Positions 41,193 to 54,000 of a DNA stretch of 64,000 bases are shown here, one piece after another. The stretch spans positions 29,256,995 to 29,320,994 of the forward strand of contig CM055096.1 in assembly GCA_029204225.1 (NCBI GenBank). Direction: 5' to 3'. Position 1 is the first letter of the stretch. Every line of letters starts with the position of its first letter. The translations under genes were made by a program, and so were the position numbers. Below the pieces are notes generated by a model, which was not told the DNA's origin, did not search any database, and was given only the letters and a program-made list of their open reading frames with translations. This stretch comes from Diphasiastrum complanatum (taxonomy: Eukaryota; Streptophyta; Lycopodiopsida; Lycopodiales; Lycopodiaceae).

Positions 41193-44100
41193 TGATGGGT
41201 CAAGGTAGATAGGAAGAATGAGAACAGAGAGGAGAGCATGAATATTGTGGAACATCTCTCCCGTTCTAATCAGCTGCTAGGTGCAAAACCAGTCTAATAG
41301 ACAGCTTATGCTAAAGATAATCATAGCTTTATGCATCCCGAGTGCCCAACAGGATCTTAAAAATTAATTCATACTCTAAAACAGGAGTACAGTCCACCGA
41401 AGAGATTGGAGATTGTTTGTATGTGGTACTACTGAAATCAGATTCAATGTGAAGTATAGTTCTGAAATAAATGGAAGATCAGTATGATATCGCGAGTTTC
41501 TCAGGCGTCGAAGACAACCATCGTCTGATCAAAAACTGAGGAGTCATAGATGTCTGTGTTCTGATCAGAGTGAGTAAACAGGCATGATCAAACAGCAATG
41601 AAAGTGCATTCAATGACAACAAGCATTCATCTATGTTGTACACAAATAAAAATGTGTTGCTGCTATATTACACTGAAGCACAATACAAATAGCAATTACA
41701 ACCAAAAATTGACGACGTAATTGGGAGGCTCAAATAATACGTCTCATGGACGGAGCAACCCACAATCTGTGCTTGGTGATATATTTATAGATTTCATTTG
41801 TGTATTAACTACAATAAATTATTGTCACCTAATTAGGTAGGCCGTTGTACTTGAAAGTGAATTTTGTTGTTGACGGCTTTGGTGCTGGATTTGTTTTGCA
41901 CGTAACAACATGTGGCAGTAGCTTCTGCCCAGAACTTCGCAAGTAGGTGTGCTTGAAGTAGCATTGACCTGGCTGAGTTGAGAAGAGTTCGGTTCTTCCT
42001 TTCTGCAATCCCGTTCTATTGAGGTGAATAGGAAGTGGTGAACTGTCTTCTAATACCATGTTCAACCATGTAGTCGAATATCTCATTAGAGATGTATTCG
42101 TCTCCACCATCAGTTCGGAGTGCCTTCACTTTTGTAGACATTTGTGTTTTAGCCATGGCCTTGAATCTCTTGAAGCATTCAAAGGCTTCAGATTTGTGCT
42201 TAATGAACATGACTGTAGACCATCTAGAATAATCATCTATGAAAGTGATAAAATAGATTGCATCTCCTTATGACAGAGTTGGCATTGGACCACAGAGATC
42301 GCTATGTACAGGATCTAATACATGCTTTATTTTGATGGAATGTATTTTGGAAACTTGCTTCTAGAGTGCTTCCCATAGATGCATGATTCACAAAAGAAAG
42401 ATTTCCTATCTAATGAAGAAGGGAAATTCAGTCCATCAACTAAATTATTACAACGCATATAAGAAAGTAATGTTGTATTCACGTGTCCAAATCGACTATG
42501 CCATAGAACAATACTGTCGTTTACATTTTCATTAGAGATACTAGCTAATGCAACTGAATTAGAGAGTACCTAAAGATTTTCGACTCTAGTGCATGTAGTC
42601 AGAATAATATCTTCCTCGAGTTTTGTACACTACTCAGATGAGAAAGTAACAGTATAGCCCTCATTAGTTATCTTAGAGACTGATAACAGGTTATTTGACA
42701 ACTGAGGAACATGAAGGACGTTAAGAACACAAATAGATAGATCGTTGTTGAGGCTGATCTTCACTGCTCCTTTGCCTTCCACGCGTATGGTGCTAGAATC
42801 TTCGAGGTAGATAAATTGGTTTCTACTATAAGCTGTGTACTCCATAAACCATTCCTTGCGAGAGGTCATGTATTGGGTAGCGTCGTTGTCCAGGTACTAA
42901 CTGTCATAGTCTTTGCTTCTTTGCCTCGTTGTAGATCCTGATGTGACACTCCTTGATGTCGTGGTTGGCTCTTTTGCAATATATGTAGAAAAGCTTCTTG
43001 CGTGATCCACCATGCTCACCTTGAGTGTGAGGCTTCTGCTGTTGCTGCTGCACTTGATTCTTGCCCTTGGAATAGTCTTTCTTCTTGGTGTATAGAGCCA
43101 TGGATTTGTCTTTGATGGACAGGCTGCTAGTCTTTCTCCGCATTTCTTCTTGAACAAGATGACCAATCACCTTTTAAAGGGTGAGGTCCAGTTGTGTTGA
43201 GATCATCACCACAAAGTGCTCATAGGACTTTGGAAGAGAAGAAAGGAAGGTCATGATGGCATCATCATCTTAAATAGAACATCCTATAGCTGATAACTGA
43301 TCTAATAGGGACTTGAAGCTGTTGATGTGAGAAGTGATGGCAGTAAAATCAGACATGCTAAGAGTAAAGAACTTCCTTATAAGATGTAATCTTGTGGTTA
43401 CATCGTGAGTCTCATAGAGACTCGATAACAAGTCCCGTGCTTTGCACATGGTAATGTGAGATATTTGGGAGTCGGCCAGATTGAGTGTGATACATGCTAA
43501 GGCCTTCTGATCTTTAATCCTCCAGGCCTTTGCTTGATCACCATCTTCTGGTTTTAGGTCTGCATCTTCTACTACATCCCAAAGATCTATATCTATCAAC
43601 ATCATTCTAAGTTTCAACTTCCAAATGTAGAAGTTAGAACCATTGAACTTGTCAATGACTCTAGCTTCACTGAGTGATGAAGATGAAGAGCTACCTATAT
43701 GAGACATGATAACAGTATACAAATAGAACAAACTTAATCTCTTAGTTTATTTGAGCTACGCGCTGATACCAATCTGATGGGGCAAGGTAGATAAGAAGAA
43801 CGAGAACAGAAAAGAGAGCAAGAACATTGTGGAACAGCTCTCCCATTCTAATTAGTTGCTAGGTGACAGTTTCAGTTCATTTATGCAGACAGATTGTTTA
43901 CGGCCAATTTCCATCGCTTATCAACAATCAATTTTTGAGAAGGAACTGGATGGGTGCCAGCGGACACCATCCAACTGGCAATCGCATTTGACGACCTAAT
44001 TGCTTTCATCTGATCAGAAACTGAGGAGTCGTAGATGTCCGTGTTCTGATCAGAGTGAGTAAACAAGCACGATCAAACAGCAATGAAAGTGCATTCAATC

Positions 44101-44565
44101 ACAACAAGCATTCATCTATGTTGTACACAGATAAAAATGTGTTGCTGCTATATTGCACTGAAGCACAATACAAATAGCAATTACAACCAAAAAGGTGGCG
44201 TAATTGGGAGGCTCAAATAATGCGTCTCATGGACGGAGCAACCCACAATCTGTGCTTGGATAATCTATTTATAGATTTCATCCGTGTATTAACTACAATA
44301 AATGATTGTCACCTAATTAGGTAAGTCGTTGTACTTGAAAGTATATGGCTTTTGTGACAATTGTATATATTATGCCCGTTGTAGACGTTCTTCAAATAAA
44401 TTGGTTGTCTGAGTTTGTGATTCCTGCAGGTATCAGATGAGCAGATGCAAAACCAAAGTTGGTTTCACCTGACCCTAGATCAATGATCAATAAACATGCA
44501 GGAAGAATCATGAAATAGAAATTAGTCATTCACCAAGGAGACCACTGTGGGCTTAATTTCCAACA
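41193..44565 (-). mobile_element. copia D, internally deleted, with AATTT target duplications
   Basis: The element is flanked by identical AATTT (41188-41192 and 44566-44570). On the minus strand the 5' LTR is 44565-43775 (TGTTGGAAATTAAGC ... CCATCA), followed by a PBS (TGGTATCAGCGC at about 43770-43759). The 3' LTR, 41193 to ~41850, has lost its first ~220 bp. The internal region keeps gag and part of integrase only. A deletion joins integrase sequence directly to the middle of the 3' LTR at the shared word TTTCAAGTACAACG. The middle of the two LTRs also differs near 41280-41460 versus 43860-43990. Confidence 0.85.
41860..43707 (-). pseudogene. copia D gag and partial integrase
   Basis: Gag starts with an ATG at 43707 (MSHIGSSSSSSLSEARVIDK), then FNGSNFYIWKLKLRMML and LWDVVEDADLKP, and is broken near 43270. 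The second gag half (43170-42904) holds a zinc knuckle (FYIYCKRANHDIKEC) with one Cys changed. Gag-pre-integrase follows at 42869-42630 (VLNVLHVPQLSNNLLSVSK) and integrase fragments at 42273-41860 (KVKALRTDGGDEYIS, then a decayed HNGIAERKNR region). RT and RNase H are absent. Confidence 0.8.
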
Positions 44566-44570
44566 AATTT

Positions 44571-46119
44571 GACTGTTGATTGTCGATCTATTTTCATGCC
44601 CCTGTGATTTCCGTAGAATCTACAATATAACATATTTTTTCCAATAGCAATTGCTAACAACACGTAGTGCCTTAAACCAAATTGTAAATCTATCAATCAA
44701 GCATTATTGTAGTTCTACTGCTACCATGTATAAATATTTAATAGCATGTCAGTGTAAAGGTTAATCAGATAATCCATGAATGCATGAATCAGATGATGAA
44801 TTGATTAGACATTCAATTAGAGCACAACTATTCGATCCAGAGTATTGTTTCAGGAAGATCGTGCATATGAATGCACGCAGACTGTACACATTTTTTACTT
44901 AATCGAATTGTTTCCAGTAAACAGAGTCACGTCTGTATTGTGTCGATTGTTCTATTTTCAGTTTGGTCTTATTCATTGCATGCAGATAATATAATTTGTA
45001 TGTTGTATCACTTTGTGACTTATAGTTAATGTTGATTGTAATGCTCAAGCTCCGACTTGCTTGATCTATTCATGTTTCAACATCTTTAACGAGTTTGTGT
45101 GTGTCTACGGAATCGATTGTCTCGGTCCTTGTAACTTTGAAGTTCGGATTAAGTATAGCTATCATCGACTTATAGCTCGAATCCGATAGACGTAGATTCA
45201 TGCACCGAGAAATCTTTCCGCATTAGATTTCTTGACAAGTTCTATCGGTACCTATATTATCCAAGGCCTAAGTGTATTTAGAGCTCTTGGGAGCTATAAC
45301 CTTTGGATATTTTGTTAACCCAAGTTGATAGCAGATGCCCTCTAATATTGAGTTGCATTATTATTGAAGCCAAAAGTTGTCAAGTTTTGCACCTAATTAA
45401 TCAACAAAACTTGACCTCATTGATGACTACTGATGTCTACAATGATTACAAACATGATCAATTCATCCACAACAACCTCCAATGTTCAACCAACTATGTT
45501 ATATATTGTACCATGTCCTACAATATCTACCTTGGCTATAGTTGGGTCATATGCAATAACCCATTTCATATACAAAATCTCTCTTAGCTAGCATTTGTAT
45601 AGCTGGGGATTTTTGCATTGATTGAAAAAATTTTATATCGACCTTTGCATCGTTGAGATTTCTAGTCCATATTAAGGGCTCATAATCTTGAATTACAAGG
45701 CTTCTTCCTCCATGTGCATTTGTCAACCTTCAAGCTAGTTTGCATGTCAGCTTTAATCATGTGACTAGGTTGCATCACTACATCATCTCCTTCTTTGGGT
45801 AACTTTAGACACCAGATTTTTTCTGATGCAACTACAAGAGGTAACAAATCATCTACTAGGATTAGATCATGGTATAAATTAGGCTTTCATATAGGACCAA
45901 ATATCCTACCAACTACTTTTTGAGCTTCGGTCACCACCAAGCATTCTCGTTCAATCTCGATATCATAAGCAATAATTCCAATTACTCCTACTAGCTCGAA
46001 AGCTTTTGCTTCTCCTCTCCTCAAGAGTCAAATGAGTTCATTAGACTATATAGCTTTTCTTGCAGACTGATGTTTTTTTTGTCCTAGTTGATTGTTGCCT
46101 TTTGTACGCGCAATATTTT
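44571..46119. other. spacer without recognisable genes
   Basis: This is flanking sequence of the copia D insertion. The first part (GACTGTTGATTGTCGATC) continues the sequence left of 41188. ORFs such as 45303-45587 show no motif. Confidence 0.4.
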
Positions 46120-46718
46120 TAGTCCATCATGATTCATTTCTCTTCAATGTGTCCACTCTTTCCACAATGGTTGCATTAAACATTTATTCAATCCTTTTTT
46201 CGTGTAGTGCTCTCTACGTCACTTGTAAGAAAATTCTCTTGATCTATGTGGTTTACTTTCAGCCAAATCAATGCCATCCTAGATTTTTACTTGCATCATC
46301 GCATTCGGTTCCTAAATCAATTGATTCGGTAAAAGTTGAACTAGAATCATGATTCTCATGTCTGGTCCATCTAATGAACAAATAGCTAAGTTTGCATACT
46401 ATGTTTTGTGGTTTGAATCAATTATAGAAACAAAATTGAGAATATCCAAGTGGAATTGGGGCTCCATGTTGTAACGTCCCTTGTGAAAATTGAATTCTAA
46501 CGTTTACGACTCCATCTCCCAAAGTCGTCATTGCTTGAGTTGTAAGCACGAGTTTTCAATCTTAGTTTCCTTGCTAAACTCTTCAAATCTTTGGGTCCAA
46601 ATTGTGATTTCACCTTAATTAGCATAAGTTGTTTCAAGACAACAAGTCGTGTCACCTCAAGTGGCATGACTAGTGCTTGTGGCCTATCCATGGTTGGTGG
46701 CAAATAATTGGTTTGCAA
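46120..46718 (-). pseudogene. retroelement gag remnant with broken zinc knuckle
   Basis: On the minus strand a 73-codon frame (46718-46497; VLKQLMLIKVKSQFGPKDL) is followed by stop-rich sequence. Near 46170-46120 a zinc knuckle reads CNHCGKSGHIEEK, with the last Cys codon replaced by TGA. This is probably a decayed gag; the class is uncertain. Confidence 0.45.
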
Positions 46719-47841
46719 AAATCAATTTCTAATTGTGTGTCCTCTAAGCTATCAAGATCACCTAATGTTCCAAAATTTCTAGCTATCTTCACTACACATT
46801 TCCTACGTTTTCTAACAAGAACAAATTTGCCAATTCATTGAGAGATTCTTCAATTCGTTTTGGATTATTTTGATGTCTTCTCTCCAACTTCGACTACTTC
46901 CAATATAGATTCAAGCAAGGTTGAAAGATTTTCATTTTCTTGGTGGATTAAGTTTTAGCTTCAAGATTAAAATGTCAACATATCAAGTTACAAAAGATAT
47001 TTCTAGTAAACAATATCAATGATGACATATATACTTCTTTGCAACAGGACTTAAGGAGAAGCCTCTACTTCACACAAGCTTTGATTAAGGTTCCAAACAT
47101 GCTTTATCCTTTCCATGAAAAAACTGTGGAAGGGCTGAACTGGTCTCCATAATGGCTTTTTCTAAACTCATTTGATACAACAACGTCATGTCCAAAATTG
47201 TACATGAGCATCACAAAAATATCCTTAGTGATGTTAGCTCTCACTCTTGAAGATAGTAATACATATGCAGCACTTTCGATATCCCTTAAATTCATGTACC
47301 ATCTCTTTTGTGTTTACAGCATGAGGTTTATCAATCTGCGTACTTCAATCTCGCTGTGTGATGGCATGCTTCTGGTGACTACGAAGTTTTAGTTTTAGAA
47401 ACGGATTTCAAATCGCAACTGCTTCAATCTAGCCATGTATGATGGATGGTACACATCTAAATTAATGGTAAGTGTGAATCAAAGTTTTGAATTTAGAAAT
47501 GGGTTTCAAATGTAGCTACCAATTGATGGCTATGGTAACAGGCAATTATTAAACCATTGCCTTATCAAAGAGCTATTTAACAAGGAAAGCTGTGCACACA
47601 TTAGCTATTGCAGAACTATCGGCCTTGGCTCTCATTTGATGCAAAGATAAAAAATGAGGAAGGGCAGCAGTGTTCTGAGAAGAAAGATGTGTGAATAACA
47701 AGGGTACCCTGCAAGGATCACCAAATGAACTAGAAAAAGAGGTGGCTATGGTAACAGGTAGTAACAAAACCACTGCATTATCATAAAGTTATTTAACAAG
47801 GAAAGGTCTGCACAAATTAGCGGTTTCTTGCAAGGGGCGGC

Positions 47842-47904
<63 letters not shown>

Positions 47905-48066
47905 TAAAGCAAACTTTTCACCCATATTACATTCAGAAATGTCATCAGCAAGCTATAAATGATCAACATTCACCTAAAGAACTGTTCATTGCATCGTACC
48001 ATCAGAGCCAAGCTCAACCAGCAAGGGAATAATCCAAACAACAACATAGAGACAATTTAGATCATT
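46719..48066. other. spacer and 3' flank of INTS4
   Basis: No recognisable ORF. Two related ~100-bp segments (TATTTAACAAGGAAAG, TATGGTAACAGG...) near 47540-47600 and 47745-47805 form an imperfect direct repeat. The GA run at 47844 lies just right of them. Confidence 0.4.
47844..47901. repeat. (GA)n microsatellite
   Basis: An uninterrupted GA run of about 58 bases, ~170 bp past the stop codon of INTS4. Confidence 0.95.
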
Positions 48067-51000
48067 TCAAGATTTTGCAGCTGCACATTTTGCAACACTA
48101 CTAATTTTCTGGCTTAGATAAACTTCCCTTTCGGTAGAAAGAGGGAGGAGATGCCCTTGTGGACCCCTTCCATGGCTATTTCTATCTTCATGGCACTCTA
48201 TATAGATTTGAAGCTTCAGCACACAAGTCTCAACCTTTGGCATGTCCTGCAACAGCAAAGTTTGAAATATTCGTTCTTCAAATAATTGCTTGTCGATAGA
48301 ATTGTGATCGACAAAGTGAAACTCACATTTAAAATTTTCGATTATCATTCTCACCCACAACTTACAGGAATTTACTATGTTAGAAAGATTAACAAGTATT
48401 GTGATTCCAAAAGGAAATCCTGCAATGAAGTGTATAGTATGTTCACTATCACTGTTGGGTGGCTCAAGTTCTGCCCCCATCTCTTTTAAGCCTTCTGCAA
48501 CATTGACAAGGGAGGGCCAATAATTTGCAGCAAGTTCAAAGGCCTGTTGAGCACGTGAAGGGCCTAAATTCATCACTGTGAATAAAAACTTTGCTGCTTC
48601 TAGGAACGTTGAGACTTGAGGGTCCACTTTAGAGATTCGATTATGTGCTTCAAAGCAAAGCATTAACTTAGACCTAGACTTGAGACCTTTTTCATGCTGA
48701 GCAGCCCCAATTTGCATGAAAGCCAACTGCAAAACCGAAATATACGTGCAAAGCTCAATAACAAGAGATTGTTGGTCTTGATTGAAACCAGAAAAGCAAT
48801 ACTCCATACGCATCACAGCACTATACAGTTTCGCCAAGTATTCCTCCAATAAGTATTTCGAGGAATCATTCACAGAAGATACTGTGTTTCCACAGAGCAA
48901 TGCACCCAGTTGTGCCACTAGTAGCAGGCAATTCACATACAAAGATGCAAAACTTGCTGCGGATCTAAAAGATTGTTGCCCCCTGATAGCCCTGAGGTCC
49001 CTTTTACAGCCACTGCACTTCAGGTTCCAAGTGTTAGAGAGATATATCCTTTTTAAACATAGGACAAATATAGAATAGACACCCTTCATTTACAATTCCT
49101 AAACTTTAGGAGGCTCATATTCAAGAATAAAGCCATGTCAAAAGTGGAATCAATCTAAGATGACGATGTCAGCAGTGCCAAAACACAAAAACAAGCATTT
49201 ACTTCATGAACTTGAACTCCCAACTAAGAAACCGAGAATATTATAAGATTTTAGGTTCTTACATAAGAATCCGCAATGCTTTTCTATATGCACGTGCTTC
49301 CAGCAGACATTTGACACCATGAGAAATCTTCATTACTTGTAAGATAAATTCAAAGGCCTTTCTTCTCAAGGTGTCTTTAGAGAAGCTCGCTTGCTGAACT
49401 TCAGTTGATGTTGCATCAAGACCTCCCACTTCCCAAGGTGTAGAACTTGTTGAAGGCACATCCACGTCCATCTTGTCTGCATTTATGATACTTAAGAATG
49501 TGTTTTTCAACTGAGTAAATTCATCTTCTTCGTCACTTTTTGAAGACGTTAAAACCCTTTGCTGCATACAGAATGACGGTGAAAACCCTTTCTGTTCTGC
49601 ATTTGTAGCTTCATTCATTAACGGCCACTTTTTGGAACCTCCATAACAGATATCATCAGCTATATCATGGTCTTTCTTCCAGGACCACAAGTACTTCATA
49701 CTTCTGTAACCAATTGGACGCTGTTCCAAAGATGGCATGTCTTTAAACATACTTTGATAGACAATATTGGCATATGAAAATATTCTGGCTGGGACTAAGG
49801 AGACTATGGTAGGCTCTGCTGAAGCTGCTGCAACAAAAAGAACCAATAAACCCTTGCACTTCTGGTCATCAAGCCCCATGTCTGCATTCATTAACACTTT
49901 CATCTGCACCAAAGCAAATTAGCTGTAAGAAATATCAAGGACAAGTGCAATATGTATCAAAAAGTTACAGCTATTAGAAACAGAAAATACAACATACAAT
50001 AATAATATAATTTTGCTCATGTACCATAGATCTCCTCATTAAAATGCACATCGATCCTTGAAGACATTATCACTTGGCAGAGTCATCCACATTTGTGCCA
50101 CAGCCGTTACTTCGGCTATAACAGTGTTGTACTTCACACCTTTACTTTGACACCATGCTCAGTATAGGAGAACAAACCTCAGTAATTACTTACTTGGGAC
50201 TTGGGTCCTTGAAGTCACTTAGCGGTAATAAGTACAATGCAAGTACGTTTAATACTATACTAGTACAATCAATGAATGACATAAACAAATTGATAGTTTC
50301 TCATACACCAAACCTTTCTTGCCCTGGAATGGAACGCGTTCCATTCCGGAACTTGAACAAAAAACAAAATTTAAAAATATGTATTTTTTTAACAAGGATA
50401 GCATTATGTTGCTATCATATAGGTGGGAATTGTAAATTCCTTAGAAATACACTACCATCCCCCTTTTGAAATTGGTAACATACCCAAAGAATTGAGGACT
50501 CTTATCCTTTCAACTTTTTTTAACTTCACATTGGAAACAATGTGTCACATAATCGTTAAGATCCTTCAAGCTTAGGCATCAAAATGAACCATCCTTTTAT
50601 TCACTAACGGCACAATCCATTCATCTCACTATAGTAAATCATGTACATCTTTAACCCTAATGACAATGTCCAAACTCTTGCAAGTATATACGAGCAATCC
50701 AATCTCCCTCTTACCGATATCGGATCACAAAGAAACTATATCATGAATGTGCATTATGACGTTTGTGCCAAGTAACTTGTATTAATGGCTTGGACCCTAC
50801 TGTCTCCAACTAAGACCTCAAGGGAAACAGTTGCTCCAGCAACTCTATGGCCTACTAATCTATGAATTTTGGTGCGTCATAAACGAAAGATGACAAATTA
50901 GTTGGGGCATTTGACATTTATTGATAACACTAGGCTCTGACATAACATTTACTGACATGACAGATCAACACAGATATGACAAATTGATCATTAGCTCTAA

Positions 51001-54000
51001 CATGATGTGTCCCAAAATGTTGTGCAACTACGAACCTAATGGCTACGGCACATGACGGTTTCCAAGTTAACATCAGACAGTTTATCTTCTTGTTAAGCAA
51101 AATCAGCTATTAAGGCCTTATAGAACATACTATATTTGATAAATAAAATATCATTCAGTTAACAGCTCGGTTAACAAGTATCCAGATTGATAGCACTTGG
51201 AAATAACCTCCTCAAGAAGTTCGTTGATGATGCAGGCAGTAAAGCTGCCATGTCTCCTCCCCAAAGTCTTCAGTGCCCTAAACATGCTACTTGTTTCCTG
51301 CCAAGAAAAAGGAATACAGTTTGATTTATTAAATTTCATATTCTATCTTTTATCAGACAAAAACTCACTGAAAAATTCAAAATCTCATTGGCCTCTTCAC
51401 CTCAAGAAATCAACCAAGGGAACTAGCCTCATATCTTGATCCATAAAGCCATCTATAAAGTATATAATAGTTTTGTAGAAACAAAACCACCTTGTATGCC
51501 CCCATCTTTGTCAACCTGACGGACTATGAAAATAATCTATGTTTGTACCGGAAACTCATTTAGTGAGACATGAAATATAGATGAACGAAATAGGAAAGTA
51601 ACAATTTTGCAAAACCAATCCTGTTATTTGGAAGACCCCACATGAAGGTAATACAGGGAATAACCGATGTACAGAAGTCAGTAAATTACTGTCAGCAGAT
51701 TCTATCTTGACTGTCAATGTAGATCACATCTTTTGTAAGATGTATCAATCTCATTACAAAAATTGAGCATTTTAAATCTCACTGCAGCACCACTAAGGCA
51801 GAGAGCATGAAAGGTCTATGTGAAACGACAGGAGAAATGCACCAGTCTCAAGAAGGAAAAAAGGTCAATTGTCAAATGCAACGCTTTACATGGAGGTGAA
51901 TATCTCTGTCAAATGCATCGTTCCTGCCGAGGAACTACAAGCTTTCCAGATCAAAGTTCTGAACCACACATAGAAAATTCATATCATCATGGGTAATTGA
52001 GGACAGATTTCAAGTTGACAGCAGGTAAATTGTGAGCCATTAAAACTAAGCGAGGGACAAAAGACAGTATACTTAGACATAAATAATGGCATACAGAATC
52101 TGACTTCCACACATTTATCACATTTCAATAACCACAAAAGCCCGAATTCACATATACGTAGAAAACTAGATTGATATATAAGATGTTCATGAAATTTTAT
52201 GTGCATACCAGGAACACTATAGTTTCGAACAAACAAGTCAGGTGAGTTTGTAACCTCCATATGCTTGTCGAAGTCCTTCACAAGTATTTGGATAGTTTTT
52301 CTGAATGAGGAAACATTTGGCAGCAAAATATGCGAGAGCAGATCTCTTCCAGGAATGCGAACTTCTCCATCCATGTCCTCAAGAACAGCAAAAATCTAGA
52401 GAAGAATAGTGTCAAAATTTTGAAAGGTTTCTATTTATTTACAAAGTCATCAACAGGGAAGAAAACAATCCAGATGTATGCAAATATACAAGATCATATG
52501 TGAATAAGCCCATATAAAACTTAGAAAAGCAGAAACTAAATGTATAGATGTTATGAACACAGATGACAAATAATGGCATAACATGTCACATAAGAACGGT
52601 AGACAGTAACATGATGATCAAATAGAATTCCCCTCAAAGAATACCATACAACCAACATGACATTGCTGGGCAAGTCCTCCTACAAAGGAGCAATGCTAAA
52701 CATCTATTGAGCTAGTATTCCATAGCTTGGGGGCTAGATCTGTTCGATCTAGGTTTGGTTGGATCTTTCTAGATTGTAATATTCAATATATATATATTAT
52801 AGCAAAATGATGTATTTGTACCTAATATAATGAGCATCGAAGTGCTAAATAAAAGGATGGTCACTCACTGCCATGGTAATCTCAGACTAATTTTTGGCAT
52901 CCTTTGATATATCCATTTCTCATCTTCCAAAGGGTCCTCACTCATACATCAAGCAGCTTCTTCAAGGTATTATTCTCACAGGGTATGGTCAAAATCCATC
53001 GGCGGTCAAGTTGTCGCTCAATGGAGGATGATCCTCACATATTAATTAAGTACTACTGAACTCTACATAAAATCATCAGGCCTAGTTATTAGTATGCCAA
53101 TGGAGGCCTCACTACCTTACCTAAGGACATAATAGTATCCTAATAACTAGGTAAGGACAAAATAGTCTTCCCCTCTTAAATTGGTTCTGTCCATAGAACA
53201 AGAAGGAAAAGAAATGTCATCATAAAACAAGAATCACTCAATATTATTAAGAATCATTCGCTTGCCTCACAACCCTCTAATAATAGACAAATATACATTT
53301 ATGATATAGCGGCACTCATTTCGTCAATGAAACGATAAAAGCTCTTTTGGAAGAATTTTTTGTGATACATCAATTTAGTACACCTTACTACGCAAGGGGA
53401 AATGGACAAGCTGAATCTTCTAATAAGATTCTACGCGATATTCTGACTAAAACCGTCGAGGCTAGTAGATCGGATTGGGTACATAAGTTGCATACTGCAT
53501 TATGGGCATTCTGAACTACTTATAAAGTTAGTACGAATCAAACGCCTTTTCATCTAGTTTATGGCCAGGATCCTGTAATGCCAACTGAGTTCCTGTACCA
53601 TCCTTACGAATAGCGGCAACTAAACGTTTGGATGAGGCAAAATCCTTTCAACTGCGTCAAAGCTTGTAGGAAAGCTTGGCATAATCGAAGATTGCATAAG
53701 AAGGATTTAAAGGAGGGTGACTTGGCACTGATGTACAAAACCAAGCTAATCAGAGGAAAAATTGAAGTTCACAGGTGAAGGACCACGAGGAAATTCTATC
53801 TTATGGAGAATTGCTATTGGAACATCTAGACGAACAGGATTTGATACTCTCGTCAATGGCAGCCAATTACGCAAGTTTTGGCAGGCAGAACTTCCTACTT
53901 AGTTCTAATCTAGCAATTTTTATTTTATTTCTTTTTGCTTTTTTTTGTTTTCCATTAATTATTTTTTATTTTCTTGGAAAAGGACATTGAAAAAATCAAT

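Noticed and set aside
46092-46352. Hydrophobic 86-codon plus-strand ORF as a membrane protein
   Set aside because: It is antisense to a zinc-knuckle gag remnant and has no supporting context.
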